DNA from: a bacterium BMS3Abin14 | GTDB taxonomy: Bacteria; BMS3Abin14 | Reading direction: 5' to 3' | Assembly: GCA_002897695.1 (NCBI GenBank) | Contig: BDTG01000007.1 | Coordinates: 1 to 27,723, forward strand | DNA length: 27,723 nt | Shown: in pieces, positions 1 through 7,472 of the stretch | Numbering within the stretch: the stretch's first letter is position 1 | Layout: every line of letters starts with the position of its first letter | Program-made: the position numbers and the translations under genes | Notes under the pieces: model-generated | Told to the model about the DNA's origin: nothing | What the model saw: the letters and a program-made list of their open reading frames with translations, nothing else | Databases searched by the model: none

Positions 1-609
1 GAGACTCCAGTAATCATCCACATCCCCGGCTTCTTTCTGAAAGGCCTGAATGTTGATGATCATAATCTGAATTTCATTACTTACTGCAAACTGGCGAACT
101 TTGCTCAGGTCTTTGGAGCTGTAAACAAAATGATCGAAAGAAATGTTATTGTGCAGCCCTTTGAAATGATCCTTCATAAGATCAATGGATGAAAGTACGC
201 CCTCACGAATTGCCACAGATGGCACTACGAGGATGAATTTTTTGAAGCCATACTTACTGCTTAATTCGAAAATAGTGCGCAAATACACATATGTTTTCCC
301 CGTGCCAGTCTCCATTTCCACAGAGAAATTGGGGAATCCGTACCCGCCGTATTTATCTTCCAGCGTTGTTGACTTGGGAATGTTGTTCCGTTCTTGAATA
401 ACTTGCATATTTTTAAAAAGCTGTTTGCGTTCGTAAACAAGCCGGTTACCGGCACCAAGCTCAGTCTGTATTAACCCCATCGAGCCGATATCTGATGAAA
501 AATTGACCTCAAAATCACCCTGCTTTGGTGGTAATCCTTCAAAGAGGTCCGTTACAGAGGCAATGGCATCTAATTGGAAATCAAGATTAGGATCGAACTT
601 AAGCTTCAC
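1..609 (-). CDS. res: Type III restriction endonuclease Res subunit, N-terminal part (cut by window edge)
   Basis: This is the ATP-dependent helicase/nuclease subunit that pairs with Mod to cut DNA at unmethylated type III sites. The minus-strand frame is open from a GTG at 609 to the window edge, giving 203 residues. The start MKLKFDPNLDFQLDAI has a Q-motif-like look, and METGTGKTYVYL (residues 99-110) is the Walker A motif of an SF2 helicase. It is followed by a typical KKFILVVPSVAIREGV strand-Ia region. A good ribosome site (GAGAGGAAAA) sits just before the GTG. The start overlaps the end of the preceding small reading frame (stop at 599), consistent with one operon with mod. The DEAD-box motifs, nuclease domain and stop lie outside the window, so whether the gene is intact cannot be judged. 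The identity follows from the motif and the position downstream of mod. Confidence 0.88.
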   Translation of the reverse strand, partial: MKLKFDPNLDFQLDAIASVTDLFEGLPPKQGDFEVNFSSDIGSMGLIQTELGAGNRLVYERKQLFKNMQVIQERNNIPKSTTLEDKYGGYGFPNFSVEMETGTGKTYVYLRTIFELSSKYGFKKFILVVPSVAIREGVLSSIDLMKDHFKGLHNNISFDHFVYSSKDLSKVRQFAVSNEIQIMIINIQAFQKEAGDVDDYWSL

Positions 610-843
610 TTTTCCTCTCAGGGGTGAATTTGCTGATCACTTCAGCATGCGCCTTTTTTAAAGCTTCACGAGTAATCAATTTGTTAAGTGCCCCATTCAT
701 CGACTTTGTCAATATCACAGGCTCTCCACCTTCATACTTAAATTCGCGGGGAACCCGAGTATATGGGGCATATGATAAACAATGCTCTCGATGGGAATTA
801 CACTTGTGCCGAATCGCACAAAAGCTTTTTCTTCGAACTTCAT
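599..843 (-). pseudogene. Small RM-operon protein of unknown function, apparently frameshifted
   Basis: I do not recognise a family. From ATG at 843 one frame reads MKFEEKAFVRFGTSVIPIES and continues to IVYHMP before drifting and stopping at 715. A second frame, entered at about 765-768, reads YTRVPREFKYEGGEPVIL and then a Lys/Ala-rich helix-like tail to TAA at 599. Adding one base to the four-base run at 765-768 joins them into one natural-looking protein of about 81 residues. The ATG overlaps the TGA of the upstream nuclease frame (ATGA), and the end overlaps the res start, so the composite fills the operon gap exactly. Alternatives are a -1 programmed frameshift, a sequencing or assembly error, or a shorter gene using only the second frame from a TTG at 856. 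Confidence 0.45.
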
Positions 844-1544
844 TCACCGATCGCAATCAGTTCTTCATAATTAACCATTATGTTTGCTGTAAGATTTGCA
901 ATACTTTCAATGATTGAACCATCTTCCCGGCCGATTTCATCCACCTTTAGGGTTATCTTTTCACCCTCGCCAAAACCCATGCCACTGATAATATCCATTG
1001 CCTTATCATCAAAGACTGGGGTAAACACGGCTTTTTCATACTCCGGCACAATTAGTTGTAGAGTTATGACAATGGACATTATTCGATTTTTTCCATCCTT
1101 TTCATTGGAAGGTCGCACAATGAACAAGTCTATAGGTTTAGGTTTAGCTTTAGCTTTAACCAAATCTTCAACTTATCGCTGGGCAGGCCTAGTAAAGTCC
1201 GTTGAAGAAGCCACAATTCCACCGTCAACGTCCTTGAGCAATACCAATGCACCGGAAAGCTTACAGATATCTGATCTTCCCACCTTTTGGCCGTGTTCGG
1301 AATAGTCCTTCGACTCAACGAAAATTGAATTATCGTCTTCAAGTAAGGCGTCAATTTGATATTTATCTTTGCTGTAAAAACTTTTCATAAATACATTATG
1401 AGTTGTCTCTGCATCCCTATTAAGATGTTTCAGGACACACGCTACAAGCAACTCATATCCTGTTCCCCGCTTCCTTGGTTTCGAACCGAAGACATCGCAA
1501 TATAAGTCATCCATATTTTTCAGTTTCACTCCGTGCCACATCAT
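840..1544 (-). pseudogene. PD-(D/E)XK (Mrr-like) restriction endonuclease gene with in-frame TAA
   Basis: ATG at 1544 overlaps the mod stop (ATGA). The first part (to TAA at 1173-1175, 123 aa) contains GTGYELLVACVLKHLN, then YQIDALLEDDN and IFVESKDYSEHG. The D...ExK spacing is that of a PD-(D/E)XK nuclease, and GGIVASSTDFTRPAQR resembles the end of Mrr-type catalytic domains. The same frame continues past the TAA with VEDLVKAKAKPKPIDLFIVR and runs to TGA at 840, giving about 234 codons in all, with a beta-rich C-terminal part. A single nonsense change (for example CAA to TAA) is the simplest explanation. Two separately translated pieces are possible, because a TTG at 1163 could restart, but its ribosome site is weak. 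The likely role is an accessory nuclease of the RM operon; this is inferred from fold and context. Confidence 0.65.
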
Positions 1545-3607
1545 ACAGTTCTAAAAACAATCTGTTCTGCTTTGTCGCGCCCCTGGTTTCTCCTTGAGAA
1601 GGTTTGGACAGCATTGGCTTTAAGCTGATCGTTGCCTTGAAAACCTCGGTCTAAACAAATGTATTGCTTTGATTCGGCTTCAGCCACAGCATCAATTAGT
1701 TCCTGGGTGATTTCATCTTCCAGGCAGATAAGGAGTGCTCCGTCCGAGACCGCATAAACTGATTTGCCCTCCATTTTCTTTCGCTTTATCTTCTCGGTAG
1801 GCATAAAGCCAGCCTTAAGTAGAATTTCGTAGAGGATATCCTCATGGGACGAGGCGGGATCAATATGTTCTACGTGCAATTCAAGTTGCGCCGAAAGCTC
1901 ATCCTCTGAAACATCAGTATTTGAGCCATCCCATGTTTTGAAGTTGGATTTATCGAGATGGAAGACTTTGAAACCCAAGTCGAGGAATTTTTCCTCACCA
2001 TCGAAAAGTTCTTTCTGGTCTTCTTCTTTGAGTCCCTCATCAATCTTCTTGATCACCCGGCGAATGCGTTCCTTACTAATTTCAGCAATGTTTGGCAATA
2101 ATCCTTGTGATAGACAGAAATCGTGTGCGTCTTTCCATCGACTGTCAGACGCATCTATACGTTCAGGAAGTTGAATCATGATAAATTTACGACAGCCACC
2201 ATCCCCTCTATTCAATTCCATGACAGCGTGAGCTGTGGCAGATGATCCAGAGAAAAAATCAAGGATGAGATCTCCATCTTTTTCGAGCAGAAATGACATT
2301 AAATGAACCAAAAGCCGTATAGGTTTTGGATTGGAAAATATTTTCTTACATTCTGGAAACAGCGATCTCAGATCATAAGCTCCAAGACGTCCATCGAGCT
2401 CAAAAACACTTGCCAGCTTGTCCTGAAATTCTGATGCATAGACCTTGAGTTCGATTATTTTGGACTCATTCTCCCCGAATAGCACTTTCCCTTTATCAAG
2501 AAGGTCATGCATGGTTTCTTCTGGAAAACGGTAACCCATGAGTGGTTCATTGCATGGCTTTCCCGTTACTGGATGTATGATATCGTACCTGTACCCCTCC
2601 TTACCTGGGTTATGAACACTCTGACTTCCAGTATAAACTCCGCCTTCATCTATAAACTTGTACCGATCGAGCGGCCACAGGTATGGCTTGTTCTCCTTGA
2701 ACCACATATGATAAGCGGCTCGCAACTCCTCAATATTCTCATATCTCGCAGTTAACTCATTTCCAACTTCTATTATTTTGTGTTTGACATCAGATACATG
2801 CGATTTCCATAAAGGTTCAAGAGCATCACGGTTTTTACAAAAGACATGGATATACTCATGTTCTATGGCAATATTTGTTGGATTATTATCTGTTGCATTT
2901 TTCCAAACTACGGTTCCTAAGTGATTCTCTTCACCGAATATTTCATCACACAGCTTTTTCAAGTTGGTGATTTCATTGTCGTCAATGGAAATGAATATGA
3001 CCCCATCGTCTCGCAATAGATTTTTTGCGAGATAGAGCCGAGGGTACATCATGTTCAGCCATTTTGTGTGATAGCGACCTTCGTTGGGAGTATTGGTTGA
3101 AAACTTTCTACCCTCATCGTCAATGAGCCCTGCATAGGAGAGATAGGTTTCCAAGGTTTCTGAGTATTTGTCAGGATATATGAATTCTTTCCCCGTGTTG
3201 TACGGAGGGTCGATGTAAATCATTTTGACCTTGCCATAATAAGACTTTTGGAGGAGCTTGAGAACCTCAAGGTTGTCACCCTCGATGAACAGGTTTTCAG
3301 TCTCATCAAAATCCACTGACTCTTCTCTACATGGTTTTAGTGTGGCACGAGAGGGTTCCTGGATTAGTTTCAGGCAATCCTTTTTTCCAGGCCAGTCCAT
3401 ACCATATCGTTCGCGCCGTCTTTCGAACAGCTCACTGTATATTCCCAATTCGGATTTGAGCTTCTCAAAGTCGATGGACTCGACTAATTCTCCATTTTCA
3501 CCAATTGTTTCGGTGAAAACCGATGGAAAATGCTGCCTCAAATTGTTCCTATTCCGCTCCGGAACATTCATCGTGTCAAGATCAAATTTTTTAGGAATAT
3601 CACTCAT
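1541..3607 (-). CDS. mod: Type III-like DNA adenine methyltransferase Mod subunit
   Basis: This enzyme transfers a methyl group from SAM to adenine N6 and supplies target recognition for the Res partner. The protein is 688 aa, normal for Mod. The catalytic motif DPPYNTGKEF is at residues 133-142 and the SAM-binding motif DFFSGSSATAHAV is at about 450-462. This order (catalytic motif first, target-recognition region between) is the beta class of N6-adenine methyltransferases. The central 230-430 stretch is the presumed recognition domain. ATG at 3607 has AAGGAAAA upstream and overlaps the stop of the 49-aa ORF before it. Its own TGA overlaps the ATG of the nuclease gene. No break is seen in it. 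The specificity cannot be predicted from sequence alone. Confidence 0.93.
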   Translation of the reverse strand: MSDIPKKFDLDTMNVPERNRNNLRQHFPSVFTETIGENGELVESIDFEKLKSELGIYSELFERRRERYGMDWPGKKDCLKLIQEPSRATLKPCREESVDFDETENLFIEGDNLEVLKLLQKSYYGKVKMIYIDPPYNTGKEFIYPDKYSETLETYLSYAGLIDDEGRKFSTNTPNEGRYHTKWLNMMYPRLYLAKNLLRDDGVIFISIDDNEITNLKKLCDEIFGEENHLGTVVWKNATDNNPTNIAIEHEYIHVFCKNRDALEPLWKSHVSDVKHKIIEVGNELTARYENIEELRAAYHMWFKENKPYLWPLDRYKFIDEGGVYTGSQSVHNPGKEGYRYDIIHPVTGKPCNEPLMGYRFPEETMHDLLDKGKVLFGENESKIIELKVYASEFQDKLASVFELDGRLGAYDLRSLFPECKKIFSNPKPIRLLVHLMSFLLEKDGDLILDFFSGSSATAHAVMELNRGDGGCRKFIMIQLPERIDASDSRWKDAHDFCLSQGLLPNIAEISKERIRRVIKKIDEGLKEEDQKELFDGEEKFLDLGFKVFHLDKSNFKTWDGSNTDVSEDELSAQLELHVEHIDPASSHEDILYEILLKAGFMPTEKIKRKKMEGKSVYAVSDGALLICLEDEITQELIDAVAEAESKQYICLDRGFQGNDQLKANAVQTFSRRNQGRDKAEQIVFRTV

Positions 3608-3753
3608 GCGTTTTCCTTGTCGTAAACCTTAACTCTGAAACCCTGAAAATCTATGTTTTCGAAGGAATCCATTAGAAATTTCAACTTGTCCGTATAGCGT
3701 TCGCAATCTTCTGCGTTGTTGTAGAATACGGTGGAAAAATGTTTAATTTCCAT
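3604..3753 (-). CDS. 49-aa protein of unknown function, translationally coupled to mod
   Basis: The minus-strand frame from ATG 3753 to TGA 3604 encodes MEIKHFSTVFYNNAEDCERY and then an acidic/aromatic tail ending VKVYDKENA. I do not recognise it. The TGA overlaps the mod ATG (ATGA), the same junction type seen elsewhere in this operon, which supports real translation. No clear Shine-Dalgarno precedes the ATG. The frame stays open 21 codons further upstream (to TAG at 3814-3816) without a better start codon, so it may be the 3' remnant of a longer gene lost at the island edge. The composition is protein-like, with low-GC codons matching mod. Confidence 0.5.
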   Translation of the reverse strand: MEIKHFSTVFYNNAEDCERYTDKLKFLMDSFENIDFQGFRVKVYDKENA

Positions 3754-4011
3754 GCCGTTAAAAAAAACATCCAGAAAAGCCCCAAGGGTCGTATCTTGTC
3801 CTTCAACCTTTCCCTAAAACCCTGCCCCTGCTACACAAAAACCGCCCTCCCGAAAATGGAAAGGTGGGCGCTTGCGCGAGGCAAAAGGTACAAGGTAAAA
3901 GCCTCAAGATGGAAAAATGCCGCACGTCTTTCTCCCCAGGAAGTGGGAACATATTACTCCTTTGAATGGGGGTGGCGCAAGGGGTTGATATTGCACACTA
4001 ATGTATGCGGT

Positions 4012-4027
4012 GACACTGCGCAGTGTC
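4012..4027. repeat. Perfect 16-bp palindrome GACACTGCGCAGTGTC
   Basis: The sequence GACACTGC/GCAGTGTC is a perfect palindrome without spacer, and a second near-palindrome (GTCTAGATTCTAGAGAC) follows at once. It lies in gene-free DNA next to the RM island. It could be an operator or recombination site, or chance; nothing in the sequence decides. Confidence 0.6.
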
Positions 4028-4179
4028 TAGATTCTAGAGACTGCTTTTAGCGCTTTAACCGACAACGGGATTGCTTCGCCTGGGAAGTGGCTCCTCACGA
4101 CAGGCAAGCTCAGGGCAGGCAGGACCACTCGCCGCAGCTCGTACCTTTCGCTTTACGAATCATGGCCTGCCACGAGCAA

Positions 4180-4217
4180 ATAACAAAACCGCCCTCAAAC
4201 GAGAGCGGTTTTGTTAT
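4180..4217. terminator. Strong hairpin, possible bidirectional terminator
   Basis: ATAACAAAACCGC (4180-4192) is exactly complementary to GCGGTTTTGTTAT (4205-4217), with a 12-nt loop that can form three more pairs. The TTTT run on one side and AAAA on the other suit termination in either direction, but the T-run is interrupted by G. It lies between the minus-strand GIY-YIG/tRNA unit and the RM operon, so it would insulate the two. Confidence 0.55.
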
Positions 4218-4241
4218 GCGTCGAGTGGTACGCCCGGCCCG

Positions 4242-4358
4242 CCGTCGCTCTTCGAGCTTTGTCGTGACAGGCAGGATTTCCTTCGTCACCCGGTCATCTG
4301 TTTCCCAGGACAGGCTTCCGCCGTCGCTCCTCTAGAGCTATGGCGTGACAGGCAGGAT
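4242..4358. repeat. Imperfect tandem direct repeat pair
   Basis: Two copies of a roughly 38-bp segment begin GCCGTCGCTC and end GTGACAGGCAGGATT, one at about 4242-4278 and one at about 4320-4358, differing at several positions in the middle. A related CGACAGGCA string is seen near 4099. The unit is non-coding and looks like a dispersed genomic repeat. Confidence 0.55.
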
Positions 4359-4403
4359 TCCCCCCTCCGTCCTTAGACAGGCTCAGGACTACGGGGGGCA
4401 AGC

Positions 4404-4625
4404 TCACTGGTGTTGCGAGAACTCGATAATGAGGTCCCGCTTCTCCAGTCTCGTAAATTTTTTGAGTTTTCTTTCCAGACGAATGGCTTGATTTCTTTCG
4501 AGGGGGCCTTTTAGGTAGAAGGAATCGGGACGGCCATGTTGTCTCAATCGGTTTGGTGGGTCCGTGGTAATGCCAACGTAAAATCCATGTCCCTTGGGAA
4601 CAATATAGACCCACCATCGATCCAA
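4404..4625 (-). CDS. Small GIY-YIG nuclease-domain protein
   Basis: This 73-aa protein has the single GIY-YIG fold seen in small UPF0213-type proteins. WVYIVPKGHGFYVGITTD (residues 5-22) is the paired-strand motif, here VYI...YVG instead of GIY...YIG. NRLRQHG (25-31) carries the conserved Arg, and a Glu/Lys-rich helix follows. Start choice: a TTG at 4625 lies directly after an in-frame TAA and has GAGGA about 8 nt upstream; no in-frame ATG exists. It is slightly shorter than usual for the family (80-100 aa). It sits downstream of tRNA-Pro and tRNA-Arg on the same strand. The function is a presumed structure-specific nuclease. A housekeeping accessory or a passenger of the tRNA-linked insertion are both possible. 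Confidence 0.75.
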   Translation of the reverse strand: MDRWWVYIVPKGHGFYVGITTDPPNRLRQHGRPDSFYLKGPLERNQAIRLERKLKKFTRLEKRDLIIEFSQHQ

Positions 4626-4662
4626 TTACAGTCCTCGCAACATAGTTCTCAAACCAAACCAT

Positions 4663-4708
4663 CCATTTCAAATATGGAGCCCACTCTTCATGGGCCACAT
4701 ATTTGAAA

Positions 4709-4711
<3 letters not shown>
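4663..4711. repeat. 14-bp perfect inverted repeat abutting the tRNA-Arg 3' end
   Basis: CCATTTCAAATATG (4663-4676) and CATATTTGAAATGG (4698-4711) are exact inverse copies; the interior adds GCCCA/TGGGC pairing. The right arm includes the encoded CCA of tRNA-Arg. On the minus strand this forms a large stem-loop directly after the tRNA. It could be a processing/termination hairpin or the end of an inserted element. Confidence 0.75.
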
Positions 4712-4785
<74 letters not shown>

Positions 4786-4792
4786 CTGTAAA

Positions 4793-4869
<77 letters not shown>

Positions 4870-4881
4870 AGCCGATGTAAT

Positions 4882-4910
4882 GTAATATAGTCAGGGCCGG
4901 AAAAAGTCAA
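4882..4910 (-). promoter_or_regulatory. Sigma-70-type promoter for tRNA-Pro/tRNA-Arg
   Basis: On the minus strand TTGACT (4910-4905) and TATTAC (4887-4882) are separated by 17 nt, placing the transcription start a few bases before the tRNA-Pro 5' end at 4869. The -35 box overlaps the last codons of rdgB. The spacing and the near-consensus -35 make this a good call; the -10 is weaker. Confidence 0.6.
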
Positions 4911-5503
4911 TCAATGGTCGGGATGAGTTCCGCCATATTCTTCAGGGCCGCCGCGCGGTGGCTGACGGAGTTCTTCTCCCCAGGCGCCATCTCGGCGAAG
5001 GTTTTTTCGGCGGGTGGAAAGAAAAACAGCGGGTCGTAGCCGAACCCGCCCTCCCCGGCCATGCCGGCGGTTATCTCGCCGTCCACCCTGCCCTCGGTTT
5101 CCCACGTGCGCCCGTCCGGAGCCGCCAGGGACATGACGCACATGAAGTGGGCCGTCCGTCTTCCCGCCGGCACGCCCTCCATGAGTTCCAGGAGCAGGGC
5201 GTTGTTGGCCGCCGTGTTCCCGTCCTCCCCCGCGAACCGGGCCGACTGCACTCCGGGCCTTCCGTCCAGTGCGTCCACCACCAGCCCGGAATCGTCGGCG
5301 AGGGCGAAAGCCCCGGCCCAGGCCGCCACGGCGAGGGCCTTCTGCCTGGCATTGGCCGCGAAGGTGTCACCGTCCTCGATCACATCAGGCGGATGCCCCG
5401 GAAAATCGTCCAGCGAAAGGATCTTCACCCCTGTTCCTGCCAGGATGTTCCTTATCTCGGCGATCTTGCCGCTGTTTCGTGACGCGATTACCAGCTTCAT
5501 CAT
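4907..5503 (-). CDS. rdgB: XTP/dITP diphosphatase (RdgB/HAM1 family)
   Basis: This cytosolic house-cleaning enzyme hydrolyses dITP, XTP and related deaminated purine nucleotides to monophosphate plus pyrophosphate. The 198-aa length is normal. Visible motifs are ASRNSGK (7-13, triphosphate binding), ALADDSGLVVDAL (67-79, containing the catalytic/metal acidic residues), GRPGVQSARF (81-90), GGFGYDPLF (152-160) and FAEM...EKNSVSHRAAA near the C-terminus. There are two adjacent ATGs; an AGG ends only one base before the first, so the second (5500) may be the true start. It follows rph on the same strand, a common pairing, but here a 280-bp repeat-bearing spacer separates them. Confidence 0.95.
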   Translation of the reverse strand: MMKLVIASRNSGKIAEIRNILAGTGVKILSLDDFPGHPPDVIEDGDTFAANARQKALAVAAWAGAFALADDSGLVVDALDGRPGVQSARFAGEDGNTAANNALLLELMEGVPAGRRTAHFMCVMSLAAPDGRTWETEGRVDGEITAGMAGEGGFGYDPLFFFPPAEKTFAEMAPGEKNSVSHRAAALKNMAELIPTID

Positions 5504-5522
5504 ACCTGCCGATATTAAGTGG

Positions 5523-5574
5523 AAAAGCTAATTTAACACAGAGTACACGGGGTTTCTCAAGGTTACACAGGGTT
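5523..5574. repeat. Dispersed repeat, copy 1 (inverted relative to copy at 18326)
   Basis: AAAAGCTAATTTAACACAG (5523-5541) is exactly the reverse complement of 18357-18375, and GTTACACAGGGTT (5562-5574) is exactly the reverse complement of 18326-18338. Both blocks are in matching order with a diverged middle. A third inverted fragment (AAACCCTGTGCACCCCGTGTT) lies near 5645-5666. The rest of the 5504-5783 spacer has no gene that I can support. Confidence 0.7.
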
Positions 5575-5783
5575 AGATCAAAAACCACAACAGGTTAAAG
5601 CAACAGGACCTTATAGTTGGATTTTTTCTGTGAAACCTTTTTTTAAACCCTGTGCACCCCGTGTTGACGGCTTTTGACTTCCCGGGATCGCTTCGCATGA
5701 TGCACAGCTCGCGATGACATCATCCCTATAATCTACGTCCCCAAAAATCTGGAACGTGGAACGGAACCTATAGGTTCTGCCGG

Positions 5784-6545
5784 TCACCTTAGCTCCCCGA
5801 GGATCTCCTTCTGCCACTTGATGATCTTTTTGATCCCTTTGGATCCGACGGCAATGAGGTCGCTGAGGCCGTCCTGGGAGAAGGTGGTCCCCTCGCCGCC
5901 GGCCTGCACCTCCACCAGACGGCCGCCTCCGGTCATGACCAGGGTCATGTCCACATCGGCCTGGGAATCCTCGGTGTAGCACAGGTCAAGAAGGGTGTTC
6001 TGATCCACGATTCCCACGCTGACAGCCGCCAGGTAATCCTCTATGGGTATTCTCCTGATCCTCTTGGCTTCCTTGAGGCCCCTGATGGCGTCAACCAGGG
6101 CTATAAAAGCGCCGTTGATTGCAGCGGTGCGTGTTCCGCCGTCGGCCTGTATGACGTCGCAGTCGAGATAGATGGTGCGTTCTCCCAGGGCCGCGGTGTC
6201 AACCACCGCCCTCATTGCCCTGCCGATGAGCCTCTGGATCTCGAATGTCCTGCCGACAGTCTTGTTGATGGTCTGCCGGTTGAGACGTTTCTGGGTGGAA
6301 CGCGGGAGCATGGAATACTCAGCAGTAACCCATCCCCGCCCGGTACCCTTGAGCCACGGCGGCACCCGCGTGTCCACGGACGCGCTGCACACTACACGGG
6401 TATCGCCCATTTCAATGAGAACGCTGCCCTCGGCGTACTTCTGATACGGCCTGGTCAGTTTAATTTCCCTGATCTTATCCGGTTTTCGCCCGTCAGGCCT
6501 GATCAGATCTCCCAACTTGAATGTCAGATCTTTTCCTTTGCTCAC
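5784..6545 (-). CDS. rph: Ribonuclease PH
   Basis: RNase PH is a phosphate-dependent 3'-to-5' exoribonuclease that trims tRNA 3' ends. The protein is 253 aa. [11 protein letters not shown] (16-26) is the usual N-terminal motif, [17 protein letters not shown] (71-87) forms part of the active site, and [15 protein letters not shown] (128-142) includes the phosphate-binding [19 protein letters not shown] near the C-terminus is also typical. Start: a GTG at 6545 with AAAGGAG six bases upstream, giving a 15-residue extension before RPDGR compared with E. coli. Its neighbours murI (upstream) and rdgB (downstream) are on the same strand. Confidence 0.96.
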   Translation of the reverse strand: MSKGKDLTFKLGDLIRPDGRKPDKIREIKLTRPYQKYAEGSVLIEMGDTRVVCSASVDTRVPPWLKGTGRGWVTAEYSMLPRSTQKRLNRQTINKTVGRTFEIQRLIGRAMRAVVDTAALGERTIYLDCDVIQADGGTRTAAINGAFIALVDAIRGLKEAKRIRRIPIEDYLAAVSVGIVDQNTLLDLCYTEDSQADVDMTLVMTGGGRLVEVQAGGEGTTFSQDGLSDLIAVGSKGIKKIIKWQKEILGELR

Positions 6546-6600
6546 ACAATACTCCTTTTATTCAAATGGTTTTTTCGCATCGGTCTGGTGTGCATGTTTC

Positions 6601-6643
6601 TCTCACCCCGGCCCTCTCCCAAGGGGAGAGAGAGAGAGAGAGA
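6601..6643. repeat. CTCACCCC...CTCTCCC dispersed repeat with (GA)n tail
   Basis: The murI-rph spacer holds CTCACCCCGGCCCTCTCCCA followed by AGGGGAGAGAG and a run of GA dinucleotides. A second copy in inverse orientation occurs at 14857-14891. The inner CTCTCCC/GGGGAGAG arms can form a hairpin. This is a common type of intergenic repeat. Confidence 0.6.
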
Positions 6644-6656
6644 ATACCACCATCCC

Positions 6657-7454
6657 CTACTCACCCTCAAGGACAACCAGAGAAACATCTTTAAGTTCCC
6701 TCCCCAGAAAGATCTTGCCCACATCGGTGAACCGTGAAGGGGAGTCGGTCACCTCAAAATGGTCCGGTGGATCCCCTGCCTTAGAAGCCTGCGGACTTTG
6801 CCCGATGTAACTGCCCACGTCAAGGGCGGTTTCCCGGGCCGAATCGATAAGGGTAACCTCGTCACCCATAACCCTGGAGATTACCCCCTTCAGGAGAGGA
6901 TAATGGGTACATCCGAGGACAAGGGTGTCCACACCTCTCGCCCGGAGGGGGGCAAGATAGCGTTGGGCAACCTGATAGGTAACCTCCTCATCGAACCAAC
7001 CCTCCTCCGCAAGGGGGACGAAAAGCGGGCAGGGGACGGCTGTGATCATGACGGATTGGTCCAGCGCCGAAATGGCATGTTGATAGGCGCCCGACAGGAC
7101 AGTTCCGCTGGTGCCGATGACCCCGACAATCCCGTTTCGGGTCGCCTGCACCGCGGCCCTGGCCCCCGGTTCGATAACGCCGAACACAGGGACACCCAGA
7201 AGATCACGGAGGGGGTCCAAAGCGCAGGCTGAAGCCGTATTGCATGCAACCACAATTATGCCTGCGCCGGAAGCGACCATGTAAAGGGCGATCTGCCGGC
7301 TATATCGCACCACCGTTTCAGCTGATTTTGTCCCGTAGGGAACACGTGCTGTATCGCCCAGGTAGTGGATGGGCACACCGTGGACACCCTCCCTGACGGC
7401 CCGGTATACGGTAAGCCCGCCTATGCCGGAATCGAAGATACCAAGTTTTTGCAA
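6657..7454 (-). CDS. murI: Glutamate racemase
   Basis: MurI interconverts L- and D-glutamate to supply D-Glu for peptidoglycan in the cytoplasm. The protein is 265 aa. GIFDSGIGGLTV (5-16) is the N-terminal signature, and VVACNTASACAL (68-79) carries the first catalytic Cys71. Cys182 in LGCTHYPLL (180-188) is the second, and GDTARVPYG (33-41) is also conserved. The start is a TTG at 7454 with GGGAG nearby upstream; no in-frame ATG fits the conserved N-terminus. It begins 18 bp after the GerMN gene, so it is probably in the PBP1A-amidase-GerMN operon, consistent with a cell-wall role. Confidence 0.96.
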   Translation of the reverse strand: MQKLGIFDSGIGGLTVYRAVREGVHGVPIHYLGDTARVPYGTKSAETVVRYSRQIALYMVASGAGIIVVACNTASACALDPLRDLLGVPVFGVIEPGARAAVQATRNGIVGVIGTSGTVLSGAYQHAISALDQSVMITAVPCPLFVPLAEEGWFDEEVTYQVAQRYLAPLRARGVDTLVLGCTHYPLLKGVISRVMGDEVTLIDSARETALDVGSYIGQSPQASKAGDPPDHFEVTDSPSRFTDVGKIFLGRELKDVSLVVLEGE

Positions 7455-7472
7455 AGCGATCTCCCGATGAGC

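Larger units (their letters stand above)
3754..4403. other. 650-bp spacer between RM island and GIY-YIG gene
   Basis: No convincing gene on either strand. It holds an imperfect CGCCC/GGGCG hairpin near 3843-3865, a 16-bp palindrome (4012-4027), a perfect 13-bp stem hairpin (4180-4217), a 13-bp copy of the tRNA-Arg 3' end (4226-4238), and an imperfect direct repeat (about 4242-4278 and 4320-4358) containing GTGACAGGCAGGATT. Plus-strand reading frames across 3739-4376 are low-complexity and lie over these repeats. Confidence 0.7.

Noticed and set aside
1173-1175. Recoded stop (selenocysteine or pyrrolysine) in the nuclease gene
   Set aside because: The codon is TAA, which is not used for either; other genes in the window end normally with TAA.
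4071-4376. Two overlapping plus-strand open frames in the repeat spacer
   Set aside because: They run over direct repeats and the hairpin, have Ser/Arg/Pro-rich composition and no ribosome site.
3754-4403. CRISPR array suggested by repeated GACAGGCAGGATT strings
   Set aside because: Only two or three imperfect copies with irregular spacing and no cas genes.
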